Below, piece by piece: positions 33,385-41,845 of a stretch of 56,708 nucleotides of DNA (the first letter of the stretch is position 1; each line of letters opens with the position of its first letter). The notes under the pieces were generated by a model. The model had not been told where the DNA came from. It worked only from the letters and a program-made list of their open reading frames with translations, and did no database searches. Where the stretch lies: contig URBY01000003.1 in assembly GCA_900546245.1 (NCBI GenBank), positions 1-56,708 of the forward strand, read 5' to 3'. A program made the translations under genes and the position numbers. This DNA comes from an uncultured Mycoplasmatota bacterium (GTDB taxonomy: Bacteria; Bacillota_I; Bacilli_A; RF39; UBA660).

Positions 33385-34356
33385 TTAATCTTTTTTCATC
33401 TGTTCAAATAATTTATCAATAAAATTTCCATTGTAAAACATTTTATAAATCCCCTTTTTGTTTGGATTCAAGTATCTTGCTTTACAACATATTTCATCTT
33501 GTTCTAAAATTTTTTTTGATTTATTAAAAAAATTATTAATTTTTAATCCATATTTTCTTTTAAATCTTTCACACATTTCCGAATATGTAAACGGATACAT
33601 TTTTTTAAAAATTTCATCTGATAGTTCTACATTTATCTTTTTTCCTTCTTGTGCATATTTAAGTAATAATGCTTCATCAGTTTCAACTTTTGTAAATCTT
33701 AACTCTGTTTTAATACAAATATCAAATTCATCATTGATAGCACCAGATGTCGCCATATCTAAATAGTTAATAAAGTTCTTTTGTGCTATATCTAAATTTG
33801 CTGTTTCTACATTTTCATTTATTCCTGAAAAATTAATAGGTGTTATATAAAAATTATATTTTGACAATTCAAATTTGGGAAACCACTTTTCTATTAAATG
33901 ATAATAGTTTTTTATTGTTGCTACGCAAATTGTATATAATTTATATTTCATCAAATCATTATCCTTATTTACAAAATGAATAGAATTATCTCTTATTTCA
34001 ATTAACATTAAAATATTTTCAATAACGTTAGGTGATATTTTCTTATGATTTTTTAACAAATTCATTAATGACGTTATCCCCTTTGTCATTGGCTCGCCAA
34101 TTCTGTTTTTTTTAATATAATCTCTTTTACTAGAAGTATTATCAACAAGTTTCTTTTTTTCATATTCATAAATTGAATTAATTTTACCAGTATCTTCAAC
34201 TACTTTTGCTTTAAATAATAGTTCATATGCATTAATTATTAAAATTGCAAAACTTTCTTCTCTATATTCAATATTAGGTTTATTATACAATTCAATTCCA
34301 AGTAATGCAGCAGACAAAGATTTTTCTAATAATCTATTTGATATTTTTTTAGACAT
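33385..34356 (-). CDS. DUF3644 / HEPN-like protein
   Basis: 323 residues. The N-terminal half matches DUF3644: LLEKSLSAALLGIELYNKPN, EESFAILIINAYELLFKAKV (about 30-52), and IENILMLIEIRDNSIHFVNK with R-D-N-S-I-H, an Rx4H motif of HEPN ribonucleases (about residues 127-132). The C-terminal third is basic with a winged-helix-like YPFTYSEMCERFKRKYGLK. HEPN proteins of this kind are RNA-cleaving toxins in defence systems. No partner antitoxin gene is adjacent. It has a promoter-leader module (34383-34453) in common with the TrlF-like gene of element 2 and lies next to core copy 3. Confidence 0.78.
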   Translation of the reverse strand: MSKKISNRLLEKSLSAALLGIELYNKPNIEYREESFAILIINAYELLFKAKVVEDTGKINSIYEYEKKKLVDNTSSKRDYIKKNRIGEPMTKGITSLMNLLKNHKKISPNVIENILMLIEIRDNSIHFVNKDNDLMKYKLYTICVATIKNYYHLIEKWFPKFELSKYNFYITPINFSGINENVETANLDIAQKNFINYLDMATSGAINDEFDICIKTELRFTKVETDEALLLKYAQEGKKINVELSDEIFKKMYPFTYSEMCERFKRKYGLKINNFFNKSKKILEQDEICCKARYLNPNKKGIYKMFYNGNFIDKLFEQMKKD

Positions 34357-34382
34357 GCTTTCACTTCCTTACTACTAAAAAA

Positions 34383-34453
34383 CACCAATACAAAAACTTA
34401 TAAATTATAAGCCTGTACTAGCGCTTCCCTTTTATATAATCATTATATCATAA
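34383..34453 (-). promoter_or_regulatory. Promoter plus hairpin leader of the DUF3644 gene
   Basis: Minus strand: TATAAT (about 34446-34451), AAAAGGG, then CGCTAGTACA (34414-34423) pairing with TGTATTGGTG (34383-34392) in all ten positions counting G-U, inner stem CTTATA/TATAAG, then TTTTTTA. It ends 26 bases before the start codon. Compared with 31410-31480, the left arm is identical while both the right arm and inner stem differ in ways that keep pairing. Confidence 0.7.
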
Positions 34454-34472
34454 ATCTTTTAATTATGTTATT

Positions 34473-34537
34473 ACATGACACTGTGACACATCATTTGTTA
34501 GTACCTCTCAAGCATTTATAGTGTCATAGTGTCATAA
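34473..34537. promoter_or_regulatory. Long inverted repeat built from TGACACTA units
   Basis: ATGACACTGTGACAC (34474-34488) pairs with GTGTCATAGTGTCAT (34521-34535) with one mismatch, loop about 32 bases. It lies after the kinase gene stop and upstream of the DUF3644 promoter. No T-run follows, so it may be a protein-binding or RNA-processing site rather than a terminator. A related repeat is at 22729-22788 in element 2. Confidence 0.5.
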
Positions 34538-34546
34538 ATATTGTTT

Positions 34547-35035
34547 TTATCTTTCTACTTTATAAATTACATCATATTCATCTTCAGTAGGCTCTTCCCA
34601 TTTAGACTCCAATTTTTTCATTAATCCTTCATCTAAATAAAAATCAGAACCACCATTACCATCTAATACTCTTTGGTTTCTTTCTGCAATATTTTGTTTC
34701 CAAGTATCATCATCAACACATACATAATGTATTTCACAATCTACTCCATTATTTTTATAATATTCTCTTAATTCTTTTCTATCTTTACTTGACCAAAGAC
34801 CTCTTTCAAATACAACATTTGCACCTGCTTTAGCAATTTCACCAACTTTTCTTGTTAAGTACTTATTCAATCTTTCTGAAAATACATTATAAAATTCTCC
34901 TTGTTCATTATTAATTAATTCATAAGTTGCTTCATCTGGTGAAATTACCACGGCATTTAATGAATCTTTTAATTGTTTTGAATAATAACTTTTTCCACTA
35001 CAAATTTTACCACATACTAATATTACTTTTCCCAT
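34547..35035 (-). CDS. Small P-loop kinase (AAA_33-like)
   Basis: 162 residues. Walker A GKICSGKS (9-16) follows an ILVC strand, ISPDEATYEL holds an acidic pair near 31-35, NVVFERGLWSSKDRKELREYY resembles a substrate/Walker B strand, and NIAERNQRV is a lid-like Arg segment. It resembles the small kinases/phosphotransferases of the zeta-toxin and chloramphenicol-phosphotransferase fold. The substrate is unknown; the neighbouring ABC-F gene ten bases upstream makes drug phosphorylation a possibility. It is cotranscribed with the ABC-F gene. Confidence 0.7.
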   Translation of the reverse strand: MGKVILVCGKICSGKSYYSKQLKDSLNAVVISPDEATYELINNEQGEFYNVFSERLNKYLTRKVGEIAKAGANVVFERGLWSSKDRKELREYYKNNGVDCEIHYVCVDDDTWKQNIAERNQRVLDGNGGSDFYLDEGLMKKLESKWEEPTEDEYDVIYKVER

Positions 35036-35045
35036 ATATTCCTCC

Positions 35046-36548
35046 TTATCTTTCTTTTACTAGTCCATCTGGTGTTAGAATATAAAGAGCATTTACTACT
35101 TCATTAATATATTTTCGATCATGAGATACACTAATTATAGTACCTTTATATTCATTTAAAACTTTTCTAATAACTGGATTTGATAATGGACTTACATTTC
35201 TTGTAGGTTCATCCAGTATTAAAACATCACATTTATCTAATACTAATTTAACAAGAAATAGTTTCGCTTTAGTTCCATTACTTAAATCTTTAATATTACT
35301 AATCATTTCATCTCGAGTAAATTTCATATTTCCTAAAAACATTCTTGCTTTTGTAATTTCATCTTTACTGCCATTAGGACATACAAAATCTAATACATAC
35401 TTATAATTTTTTAAAACGTCATCATAAGTTTGTGGCATATAACCAACCTTAATATCATTTCTATCTTTTAATTCATTATAAATTAATTTAATTAGTGTAG
35501 ATTTACCAACACCATTTTTACCTATAATACATAAATGTACATTGCCAATTACATCTAACCTTATGTTTTTAGATAATACCTTATCAGATACTTTTAATTC
35601 ATCTATATTTAAATTGATTATATTTTTTGCTCTTGGAATTTCAACTTCTTCGAATGAAAAACTTATACTTTCTTCAACATCTGGTACTTCAGTTAATTCA
35701 GTTTCATCTAGTTTTCTCTCTTGTGATTTTAATGAATGCATTTTCTTTTTTAAAACTTTCGCTCCATGCGGATCAGCTCTTGTGATTGTATTTTGTTGAT
35801 ATTCAACCTTTTGCATTATTCTTTGTAGTTTTTCTTGTTGTTTGTTAAATTCTCTTTTTTCAGATCTTGCTACTTGTGTTTGTTTTTCAATTTTTCTAAG
35901 TCTTTGTTCAACATAAGTGTCATAATCAATTTTTAATAATGTATGTCTACATTCAGTCTTCTTTTTTATTTGTTCTAAATGTAAAATCATATTTGCTGTA
36001 TTTGCTAATAATGTTTCATCATGTGAAACATACATAATTGGCTTATTAGTATTATTAATAAATTTTTCTAACCATTCTAATGTTTCAATATCTAAATCAT
36101 TAGTAGGCTCATCTAAAAATAAGATATCATATTCATTTAATAGTAATTTTAAAATACTAATTTTAACTTTTTCACCACCTGATAATGTTTTTATTTTTTG
36201 TTTTAAAATATCATCAGTTAAATTAATCAAGTCTAAGTATTTATATAGATTATTAATTTTATCATAATAATCACTTTCATCAATAAACAAAAATTCATAT
36301 ACACTTTTATCTAATTTATCAGTACTAATAGATTGTTCTAAATAACCAATTCTATTGCCTTTTAGATTAATATTTCCACTTATTTCAGCATATTCACAAA
36401 TATCTAAAATTGATTTTAATAAAGTGGACTTCCCATTTCCTTCTTCACCAATAATAGCAAGTTTATCACCATTATTTAGTATTAAATTTAAATTTTTAAT
36501 TAAATATCTATCACTAATAGATATTGTTAAATCTTTTATTTCTAACAT
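35046..36548 (-). CDS. ABC-F family ATPase (possible ribosomal protection protein)
   Basis: 500 residues with two ABC domains and no membrane part. Domain 1: GEEGNGKST (34-42), LSGGEKVK, ILFLDEPTNDLDIETLEWLE. A linker with a coiled pair (about 205-275) contains KVEYQQNTITRADPHGAKVLKKKMHSLKSQ. Domain 2: GKNGVGKST, a relaxed signature LSNGTKAK, and LILDEPTRNVSPLSNPVIRKVL. Length and long interdomain linker fit antibiotic-resistance ABC-F proteins that displace drugs from the ribosome, but housekeeping members exist. A leader ORF and mutually exclusive hairpins upstream (36549-36612) strongly suggest drug-responsive control. Confidence 0.85.
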   Translation of the reverse strand: MLEIKDLTISISDRYLIKNLNLILNNGDKLAIIGEEGNGKSTLLKSILDICEYAEISGNINLKGNRIGYLEQSISTDKLDKSVYEFLFIDESDYYDKINNLYKYLDLINLTDDILKQKIKTLSGGEKVKISILKLLLNEYDILFLDEPTNDLDIETLEWLEKFINNTNKPIMYVSHDETLLANTANMILHLEQIKKKTECRHTLLKIDYDTYVEQRLRKIEKQTQVARSEKREFNKQQEKLQRIMQKVEYQQNTITRADPHGAKVLKKKMHSLKSQERKLDETELTEVPDVEESISFSFEEVEIPRAKNIINLNIDELKVSDKVLSKNIRLDVIGNVHLCIIGKNGVGKSTLIKLIYNELKDRNDIKVGYMPQTYDDVLKNYKYVLDFVCPNGSKDEITKARMFLGNMKFTRDEMISNIKDLSNGTKAKLFLVKLVLDKCDVLILDEPTRNVSPLSNPVIRKVLNEYKGTIISVSHDRKYINEVVNALYILTPDGLVKER

Positions 36549-36587
36549 ATTATGCCTCCTTTTTTCGGCATAATCAAAGTTTATGCC
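36549..36587 (-). promoter_or_regulatory. Attenuator-like leader of the ABC-F gene
   Basis: Minus strand: GGCATAA (36581-36587), TTATGCC (36567-36573) and a second GGCATAA (36549-36555) that runs into the GGAGG ribosome site. The middle segment can pair with either neighbour, giving two exclusive folds, one of which masks the ribosome site. The first GGCATAA begins a few bases after the leader ORF stop. Confidence 0.65.
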
Positions 36588-36591
36588 ATAC

Positions 36592-36612
36592 TTATTTAGT
36601 TATTGTTCTCAT
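36592..36612 (-). CDS. Leader peptide MRTITK
   Basis: A six-codon ORF (ATG AGA ACA ATA ACT AAA TAA) with its own ribosome site GAGGTGAG seven bases before the ATG, 44 bases upstream of the ABC-F start. Short leader ORFs before ABC-F and other ribosome-targeting resistance genes sense drug-stalled ribosomes; that role here is an inference from layout. Confidence 0.55.
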   Translation of the reverse strand: MRTITK

Positions 36613-36682
36613 TTTCTCACCTCTTAATTTTTATAATTTTTCTTAAAACAAATTTTTTTGATTTTTCGTTTTATATTTTTTC

Positions 36683-36714
36683 ATAGAACGAATTTTCTGA
36701 ATTTTTCGTTCTAT
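36683..36714. terminator. Inverted repeat after the element 3 repressor gene
   Basis: ATAGAACGAA (36683-36692) and TTCGTTCTAT (36705-36714) form a perfect 10-bp inverted repeat directly after the XRE stop. A weaker copy of the same pattern lies just beyond (about 36648-36676). It could be a terminator without a good T-run or an operator for the ABC-F promoter. Confidence 0.45.
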
Positions 36715-36717
36715 AAA

Positions 36718-37239
36718 TTAGTTTTTCTTTGGTAATTTACTATAATCATATTTATGTTCTGCAAATTCTAATTCGTCAAAGGCGTATTGAATATCCTCAA
36801 TCGCTTTATCTATTGTATATAAACTATCTTTATTATCTTTCATTATTTGTAAGTGTTCTATTGTATAAAATAATTTTTGTCTTGCATCACTTACTTTTTT
36901 TCTTTTTTCAGTATCAAAGTCTAGTAATTCTATTTGAGAATCTTCATAGTTTTTAATCATTTCTTTTAAATCCTTACTGGATTTATTGGCATATTTATCT
37001 TTAGAAAAATAGAAAAGCATTTCATCATAACCTGCAACCTTTAATAGTTTTTGTAATGACATATCTAAAGTTTCAGCAATCTTACGTAGATCATCAATAT
37101 CTACTTTTTTTATTTTCCCATTAATTAAATCGTTTAAAGTACTTCTACTAATACCAGTTAATTTAGCAAGTTCTCTTTGAGAAATACCTTTTTCTATTCT
37201 TGCTGATTCAATTAAATTCTTAAGTTCTTCTGAGTTCAT
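36718..37239 (-). CDS. XRE-type repressor of element 3
   Basis: 173 residues: one N-terminal helix-turn-helix (about 8-62, IEKGISQRELAKLTGISRSTLNDLINGK) and a helical C-terminal region (about 85-165) for oligomerisation or signal sensing. It is divergent from the element backbone operon and presumably represses it through the CGGACA-type sites at 37311-37379. It differs from the double-HTH repressor of element 2, so the two elements should have separate immunity. Confidence 0.85.
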   Translation of the reverse strand: MNSEELKNLIESARIEKGISQRELAKLTGISRSTLNDLINGKIKKVDIDDLRKIAETLDMSLQKLLKVAGYDEMLFYFSKDKYANKSSKDLKEMIKNYEDSQIELLDFDTEKRKKVSDARQKLFYTIEHLQIMKDNKDSLYTIDKAIEDIQYAFDELEFAEHKYDYSKLPKKN

Positions 37240-37310
37240 TTAATCACTTCTTTCTTCCCTTTTCTTCCTTCATAATTTAATTTTAACACTTTTTTATCAT
37301 TTTGTCTATA

Positions 37311-37379
37311 TTTTCGGACAAAAAGTATTGACATCTTTTTCGGACAATGTTATATTTAAATTGTCCTTAATATCGGACA
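37311..37379. promoter_or_regulatory. Backbone promoter and operators of element 3
   Basis: Promoter TTGACA (37328-37333), 17 bases, TATATT (37351-37356). TTTTCGGACAA occurs at about 37311 and 37337, TTGTCC at 37361-37366 and ATCGGACA at 37372-37379. The repeated CGGACA motif flanks both promoter boxes and is likely the repressor site. Confidence 0.65.
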
Positions 37380-37402
37380 TAATTATAGGAAGGAGGATTT
37401 GT

Positions 37403-37654
37403 ATGAGATTATTTAAGAAAGAATCTACTAATGAATATGTAATACCTAAAGATTTATCAGTTAGTGCAATAGGTATGCTTAACTCTCTATTAGTTAGATC
37501 TAATGATGAACTAGAGAATATCGACCTCTACTCTCTTGGTAATGATAGTAGAAAAGATGTTGCTCTAGCATTTAGAGAATTAAGAAAGAAAAAATATATT
37601 ATCTATAACGCACTAGATGATACGTATTATATTTATGTATCACCACAAAAATAA
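37403..37654 (+). CDS. Small winged-helix-like protein of element 3
   Basis: 83 residues from the ATG at 37403, with AGGAAGGAGG upstream. The layout VIPKDLSVSAIGMLNSLLVRS...VALAFRELRKKKYIIYNALDDTYYIYV reads as a helix-turn-helix with a C-terminal beta wing, as in phage replisome-organiser or plasmid initiator N-termini. It is the first gene after the backbone promoter. An upstream alternative start (37328) lies before the -10 box and is ruled out. Confidence 0.6.
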   Translation: MRLFKKESTNEYVIPKDLSVSAIGMLNSLLVRSNDELENIDLYSLGNDSRKDVALAFRELRKKKYIIYNALDDTYYIYVSPQK

Positions 37655-37684
37655 TTATTAAAAAATTTAGAAAGGAGGATAAAA

Positions 37685-37936
37685 ATGTCTGCAGAAGAAA
37701 CATTAAAATTAATAGCTAAGCAATGGTGCACCCTAGAAGATATTATGAAACTTGGTCATCTTGGTAGGAATTCTGCACTAAAGGCTAAAAAGAAAATAAA
37801 AGAAAAATTAGAAAAACAAGGTTATCTTATTCCAAAGTCTGTTGTACCAACTAAAGAAGTTGTAGCATTCTTTGATATAGATATTCCTTATTTAGAATCT
37901 AGAGTTTCTAGTAAAGAATTTATTAAAAATATGTAA
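37685..37936 (+). CDS. Winged-helix DNA-binding protein, homologue of the element 2 gene
   Basis: 83 residues, AGAAAGGAGG upstream. It shares AKQWCTLEDIMKLGHLGRNSALKAKKKI with the 23930 gene of element 2 and is in the same position before the ATPase. Likely an excisionase or replication accessory protein, inferred from size and place. Confidence 0.65.
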   Translation: MSAEETLKLIAKQWCTLEDIMKLGHLGRNSALKAKKKIKEKLEKQGYLIPKSVVPTKEVVAFFDIDIPYLESRVSSKEFIKNM

Positions 37937-37951
37937 GAAAGGAGATACAAA

Positions 37952-38902
37952 TTGAAACAAATAAACGAAGTAAATAAAAGCATAAAAAAAGATATCATCG
38001 TCGAAAACCTAATGATATCAAATGGAGTTTATCTACTTGTATCTCATCCTAAGGTTGGCAAGTCAATGTTTGCTCAGCAACTTGCCTTCTCTCTTACTAC
38101 TGGAGAAGATTTTTTAGGATTCAAAGTAAATCCCTCTCATGTCTTATATATTACCACAGAGGGCGATATAAATCAATTACAAGACCGATTTAAATTAATG
38201 AATTTGAAACCTAATGTAGATAAATTACACATTATAGACATAGATGATATTCCAGATTTTTATATCAGAGATATTGAAAGAGATATTCATGAATTAACCT
38301 TTGATAAAGAACCCTTATTCGTAATAATTGATATGTTTAAAGACATTAAATTTGATAGTGACTATAATCAAAATGATTATCAAGAAATAAATAATGTTGT
38401 ATTTAAAAAGTTTAAAGAAATATGTAGAAAATATAACTGCACATTATTTGTTACACATCACTTAAATAAAAGTAATGGAATTATGGGTAGTGTCGGACTA
38501 ACTGCTGATGTATCTGGAATTATGAAGTTAAAAGAATCTAAAAATAATTATAATAAACTAACTTTAGATTATAAAGGTAGAGATTTAGGTAGATTAGAAT
38601 TAAATTTAAAAAGAAATGAAAATCAAACTTTTAGTGTTATAGACGAAAATACTAATGATGAAACAGATTATAATCTACTACTATTTATAAAATATGCAGT
38701 TGCAAGGAAAGATTTTGATTACACTATATCAGATATCTTATCTAAAACAAATATTTTATTAACCCCAACGCAACTTGGAGGTTTAATTCAAAGAAACCTG
38801 CAATTGCTCGAAAAAGAAGGTCTTCATATAACAAGTAAAAGAACTGCTAATGAAAGACTATGGCATTGTTCTTATGAAGAACCTTCTGAAAATAATGAAT
38901 AA
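37952..38902 (+). CDS. RecA-fold AAA ATPase (RepA/AAA_25-like) of element 3
   Basis: 316 residues from a TTG start with AAGGAGA upstream. Walker A SHPKVGKSMFAQQLA (about 31-45), VLYITTEGD, Walker B LFVIIDMFKDIK, FVTHHLNKSNGIMGSVGLTAD and a winged C-terminal tail. It is the counterpart of the element 2 ATPase (24167) and likely drives replication or stabilisation of the excised circle. Confidence 0.8.
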   Translation: MKQINEVNKSIKKDIIVENLMISNGVYLLVSHPKVGKSMFAQQLAFSLTTGEDFLGFKVNPSHVLYITTEGDINQLQDRFKLMNLKPNVDKLHIIDIDDIPDFYIRDIERDIHELTFDKEPLFVIIDMFKDIKFDSDYNQNDYQEINNVVFKKFKEICRKYNCTLFVTHHLNKSNGIMGSVGLTADVSGIMKLKESKNNYNKLTLDYKGRDLGRLELNLKRNENQTFSVIDENTNDETDYNLLLFIKYAVARKDFDYTISDILSKTNILLTPTQLGGLIQRNLQLLEKEGLHITSKRTANERLWHCSYEEPSENNE

Positions 38903-38957
38903 ACGTGGCACGTTTTGTTGCGAAGCAATGAAAGTGGCGATAGTGAATTCATTATCC

Positions 38958-38992
38958 ATTAATTAAATGATATAGTATATCGTTTAATTAAT
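38958..38992. repeat. Large palindrome upstream of oriT in element 3
   Basis: A 35-base palindrome whose arms read ATTAATTAAATGATATA and TATATCGTTTAATTAAT with one mismatch pair. Further short inverted repeats follow (ACCTA/TAGGT near 39019-39034). It may be part of a replication or transfer origin. Confidence 0.5.
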
Positions 38993-39060
38993 CTTGTGAT
39001 AGCGAATGCCTTCACCTATTTATTAGGTATTGGCTCTAGCTATTACAAGCATAAAGGATT

Positions 39061-39111
39061 CTAAGGAATATTCCTTAGCTCACGGTTGGGCATATATTAT
39101 GCCCTAGTGAG
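39061..39111 (+). other. Probable oriT of element 3
   Basis: The palindrome CTAAGGAATATTCCTTAG (39061-39078) leads into CTCAC (39079-39083), stem GGGCATA-TAT-TATGCCC (39088-39104), then TAGTGAG (39105-39111). The outer CTCAC/GTGAG and TAGTGAGATA are the same as in element 2, while the inner stem sequence differs but still pairs. Confidence 0.65.
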
Positions 39112-39156
39112 ATAGAGTATTATTTTAAAACAAGTATTGAAAGGAGGTCAAAATAA

Positions 39157-40536
39157 ATGTACTCAGGAAAACAAACTTTAAGATTAGAAAAATTTAAAGC
39201 ATCAGATATTGGTGGATTAGATAAAGAATTAAAAGAAAGAAAAGGTTCTGGTAAATATGATAATACTAGAACTCCATACAATATAGAACTAATAAATTAT
39301 GATGGTCCTACTCTAGCTAGTTCAACATTTGATTATCTTTATTCTAATAATATAAACTATAACCCAAATAAGAAAAGTACAAAAGTATTAAATGGATTAA
39401 TAATAACAAGTGGTCAAGAATTCTTTGAACACTATGGAATGGAATTTAAAGATACTGGAGAAGTTTATAAAACTGGTGATAATGCAGGTCAACCTATTAG
39501 ACATGTAGTTATAGATGAAAATCATCAATTACCAACTGAAATAAAAAAATTTTTTGATGAAAGTTTAAATTTTATTAAAGAATATGTAGGAAGTGAAAAT
39601 ATAAGATATGCAGCAATCCATCTTGATGAATCTACTCCACATATGCATATATATTTTACTCCTGTAGTTAATGAAGTTAAAAGAAAGGTATTTGAGTTAG
39701 ATGAAAATGGTCATCAATTAAAACATGAAATAGTTAATAAAAACGGAGAAAAGAAATTAGTACCTATCCAAAAGAAGGATGAAAATGATAAAAACATTTA
39801 TGAAACAGTTAAAGGAAAATTTCTAAATTCAGATCAATTTTGGAAACAAAAAGGTGGTAATGCTTCTTATACCCTACTTCAAGATGATTATAATGAATTT
39901 ATCAAATCTAAAGGATTTAATCTGTTTAGAGGAGAAATTGGTGGAGATAAAATTCATTTAACTAATGCTATGAAACAACAAATTGAATTAAATGCTTTAA
40001 ACCAAGAAATTAAGCAAGAAAATGAACTGTTAAAAGAGGCAAATAAAGCCGAAAACAAGTTTATTGATAAAGTTGATACAGAAACATCTAAAGATATCTT
40101 AAATCCTGTTAAAAAAGGTATTATGAAGCAATACAAAGATGAAGATATAGATAAGTTATCACTCTACTCAAAAGAACTTGCTGAAGATAATATTAAAAAG
40201 GATTTAGAAATTAAAACTTTAACTCAAGAAGTTAATAATTTTAAATCAGGAGAGGCCTATATTAATCAAAAGAAAATTATTGATAGTCAAAAAGAAATTA
40301 TAGAAAACAAAAACAAAGAAATAGGATTTTGGAAAAATAAATTTCAAGAATTAACTGAAGAATTTAATAATTTTAAAAATATGATTCAAAATAAAATTTA
40401 TTCTTTAACTACAAAATTATTAGATGTACTTCATATTCCATATAATTGGCATCAAGCTAATGATCCTGACTTTGCTATTGATAAAGCAAGACAACACTTA
40501 AATAAAAACAAATCACGTAATGATTTTGAGAGATGA
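39157..40536 (+). CDS. MobV-family relaxase (Mob/Pre) of element 3
   Basis: 459 residues with the complete MobV motif IHLDESTPHMHIYFTPVVNE (about 153-172), including all three His and the Glu, followed by KGKFLNSDQFWKQKGG and SKGFNLFRGEIG, then a long coiled coil (about 275-425). It would nick the oriT 46 bases upstream and lead the strand to a recipient using another element's conjugation pore. AAGGAGG ribosome site at good spacing. It is clearly homologous to the element 2 relaxase. Confidence 0.9.
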   Translation: MYSGKQTLRLEKFKASDIGGLDKELKERKGSGKYDNTRTPYNIELINYDGPTLASSTFDYLYSNNINYNPNKKSTKVLNGLIITSGQEFFEHYGMEFKDTGEVYKTGDNAGQPIRHVVIDENHQLPTEIKKFFDESLNFIKEYVGSENIRYAAIHLDESTPHMHIYFTPVVNEVKRKVFELDENGHQLKHEIVNKNGEKKLVPIQKKDENDKNIYETVKGKFLNSDQFWKQKGGNASYTLLQDDYNEFIKSKGFNLFRGEIGGDKIHLTNAMKQQIELNALNQEIKQENELLKEANKAENKFIDKVDTETSKDILNPVKKGIMKQYKDEDIDKLSLYSKELAEDNIKKDLEIKTLTQEVNNFKSGEAYINQKKIIDSQKEIIENKNKEIGFWKNKFQELTEEFNNFKNMIQNKIYSLTTKLLDVLHIPYNWHQANDPDFAIDKARQHLNKNKSRNDFER

Positions 40537-40570
40537 TTATAAATATTCGTAGTTTGTATGATAAAATATA

Positions 40571-40584
40571 ATTGTTACGAACTG
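40571..40584 (+). promoter_or_regulatory. Site shared between integrase leader and element end
   Basis: ATTGTTACGAACTG here is repeated in inverted orientation at 33248-33261, 13 bases inside core copy 3. A TATAAT-like box precedes it. It is a candidate binding site of an excisionase or of the integrase itself. Confidence 0.45.
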
Positions 40585-40622
40585 GTATATTTATAAATCC
40601 CAACAAAAAGGAGGAATGAAAT

Positions 40623-41741
40623 ATGGGAATATATAAATTACCAAAAAATCAATGGACTAAAGATGGTCGTAAATATAAATATTATTGGAACGAAAAAGAT
40701 AAAAACGGAAAATGGAAAAAAAGTTTTTCCAAAGCATATAAAACTAAATTAGATGCTATGAATGCTGAAAGAGAATTTTTAAATAGTAAGGTTGAATTTG
40801 GTGGAGATATGGATATGACCTTTGGTACTCTAACTGACCAATATATTGAATCTCAAAAGAATAAAGTTAGAAAAAGAACAATGGAAACATATTTAAAAAG
40901 AAGAAGATATTTTGCTGATTTTGAAAATGTTAAATTAAAAGATATGGATGGAAATCTATATCATAAGTTCCAACAAGACTTATGGAATAAACCTATTAAA
41001 TGTTCTACTAGAAATGATGTTCAAAAGTTTTTAAAAATTATTCTTAATTGGGGAATGAAAATGTATGATATCAATCTAATGAAATTTTATAAAAAAATAG
41101 AGTTCTTTAAAGACCCTAATGAAATGAAAGAAGAAAAAGATGTTTACACTTTTGAAGAGTTTCAAAAATATATAACAGGAACTACTAGTCTAAATGATAA
41201 AGCAATGTTTGAAATGTTATATTATTGTGGATTGCGTCGTGGTGAAGCAAGAGGTCTTCAGTGGTCTGATATAGATTGGAATAATAAGTTAGTATCTATT
41301 ACTAAACAAGCTAACAGTGTTAAAGACAGCCAAAAATATTATGAACTCACTCCACCTAAAACATCTAAAAGTATTAGAACATTACCTCTTACTGAAGTTT
41401 TATATAACGATTTAGTAAATTTATACAATGAAAAAAAGAAGTACTATGGCTTCAATGACAAATGGTTTATCTTCGGAGAACACGAACCATTAACTTTCGG
41501 AATGATGTCTAGAATTAATGGTAGAATTGCTAAAAACGCAGATATCCGAAGAATAGCACTTCATTGTTTCAGACATAGTTGTGCTTCTTTACTAATAAAT
41601 ACTGGTCAACCAGTAACAACTGTATCAAAATATTTAGGTCATGCTAGTACTAAAGAAACATTAGACACATATGCTCATATGTTTCCAAATAATCTAACTG
41701 ATGTAAAAAATACTATGGATAATTTAAATCTAAGTATTTAA
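40623..41741 (+). CDS. int: Tyrosine recombinase (integrase) of element 3
   Basis: 372 residues. Arm-binding N-terminus (TKDGRKYKYYWNEKDKNGKWK), SAM-like core-binding domain (about 60-155), catalytic domain with CGLRRGEARGLQW (Arg), HCFRHSCASLL, LGHASTKETLDTYAHMF (His and Tyr). All catalytic residues are present. Its own promoter region separates it from the relaxase. The GTATCTA-type repeats at the element ends are its likely arm sites. Confidence 0.93.
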   Translation: MGIYKLPKNQWTKDGRKYKYYWNEKDKNGKWKKSFSKAYKTKLDAMNAEREFLNSKVEFGGDMDMTFGTLTDQYIESQKNKVRKRTMETYLKRRRYFADFENVKLKDMDGNLYHKFQQDLWNKPIKCSTRNDVQKFLKIILNWGMKMYDINLMKFYKKIEFFKDPNEMKEEKDVYTFEEFQKYITGTTSLNDKAMFEMLYYCGLRRGEARGLQWSDIDWNNKLVSITKQANSVKDSQKYYELTPPKTSKSIRTLPLTEVLYNDLVNLYNEKKKYYGFNDKWFIFGEHEPLTFGMMSRINGRIAKNADIRRIALHCFRHSCASLLINTGQPVTTVSKYLGHASTKETLDTYAHMFPNNLTDVKNTMDNLNLSI

Positions 41742-41765
41742 ATAAACTTAAATAAAAAAAATATT

Positions 41766-41808
41766 TAGTATCTAAAAACTAATATTTGGTATCTAGTATG
41801 GTATCTAG
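41766..41808 (+). repeat. Right arm-type sites of element 3
   Basis: TAGTATCTA (41766-41774), GGTATCTAG (41788-41796) and GGTATCTAG (41800-41808), matching the sites at 33351-33373. Confidence 0.6.
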
Positions 41809-41845
41809 TTAAATTCAAAATAGTTAAAAATCCCTTATAAACAAA

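Noticed and set aside
37328..37402. Upstream alternative start for the 83-residue winged-helix gene
   Set aside because: This would begin before the -10 box; the ATG at 37403 has a perfect ribosome site.
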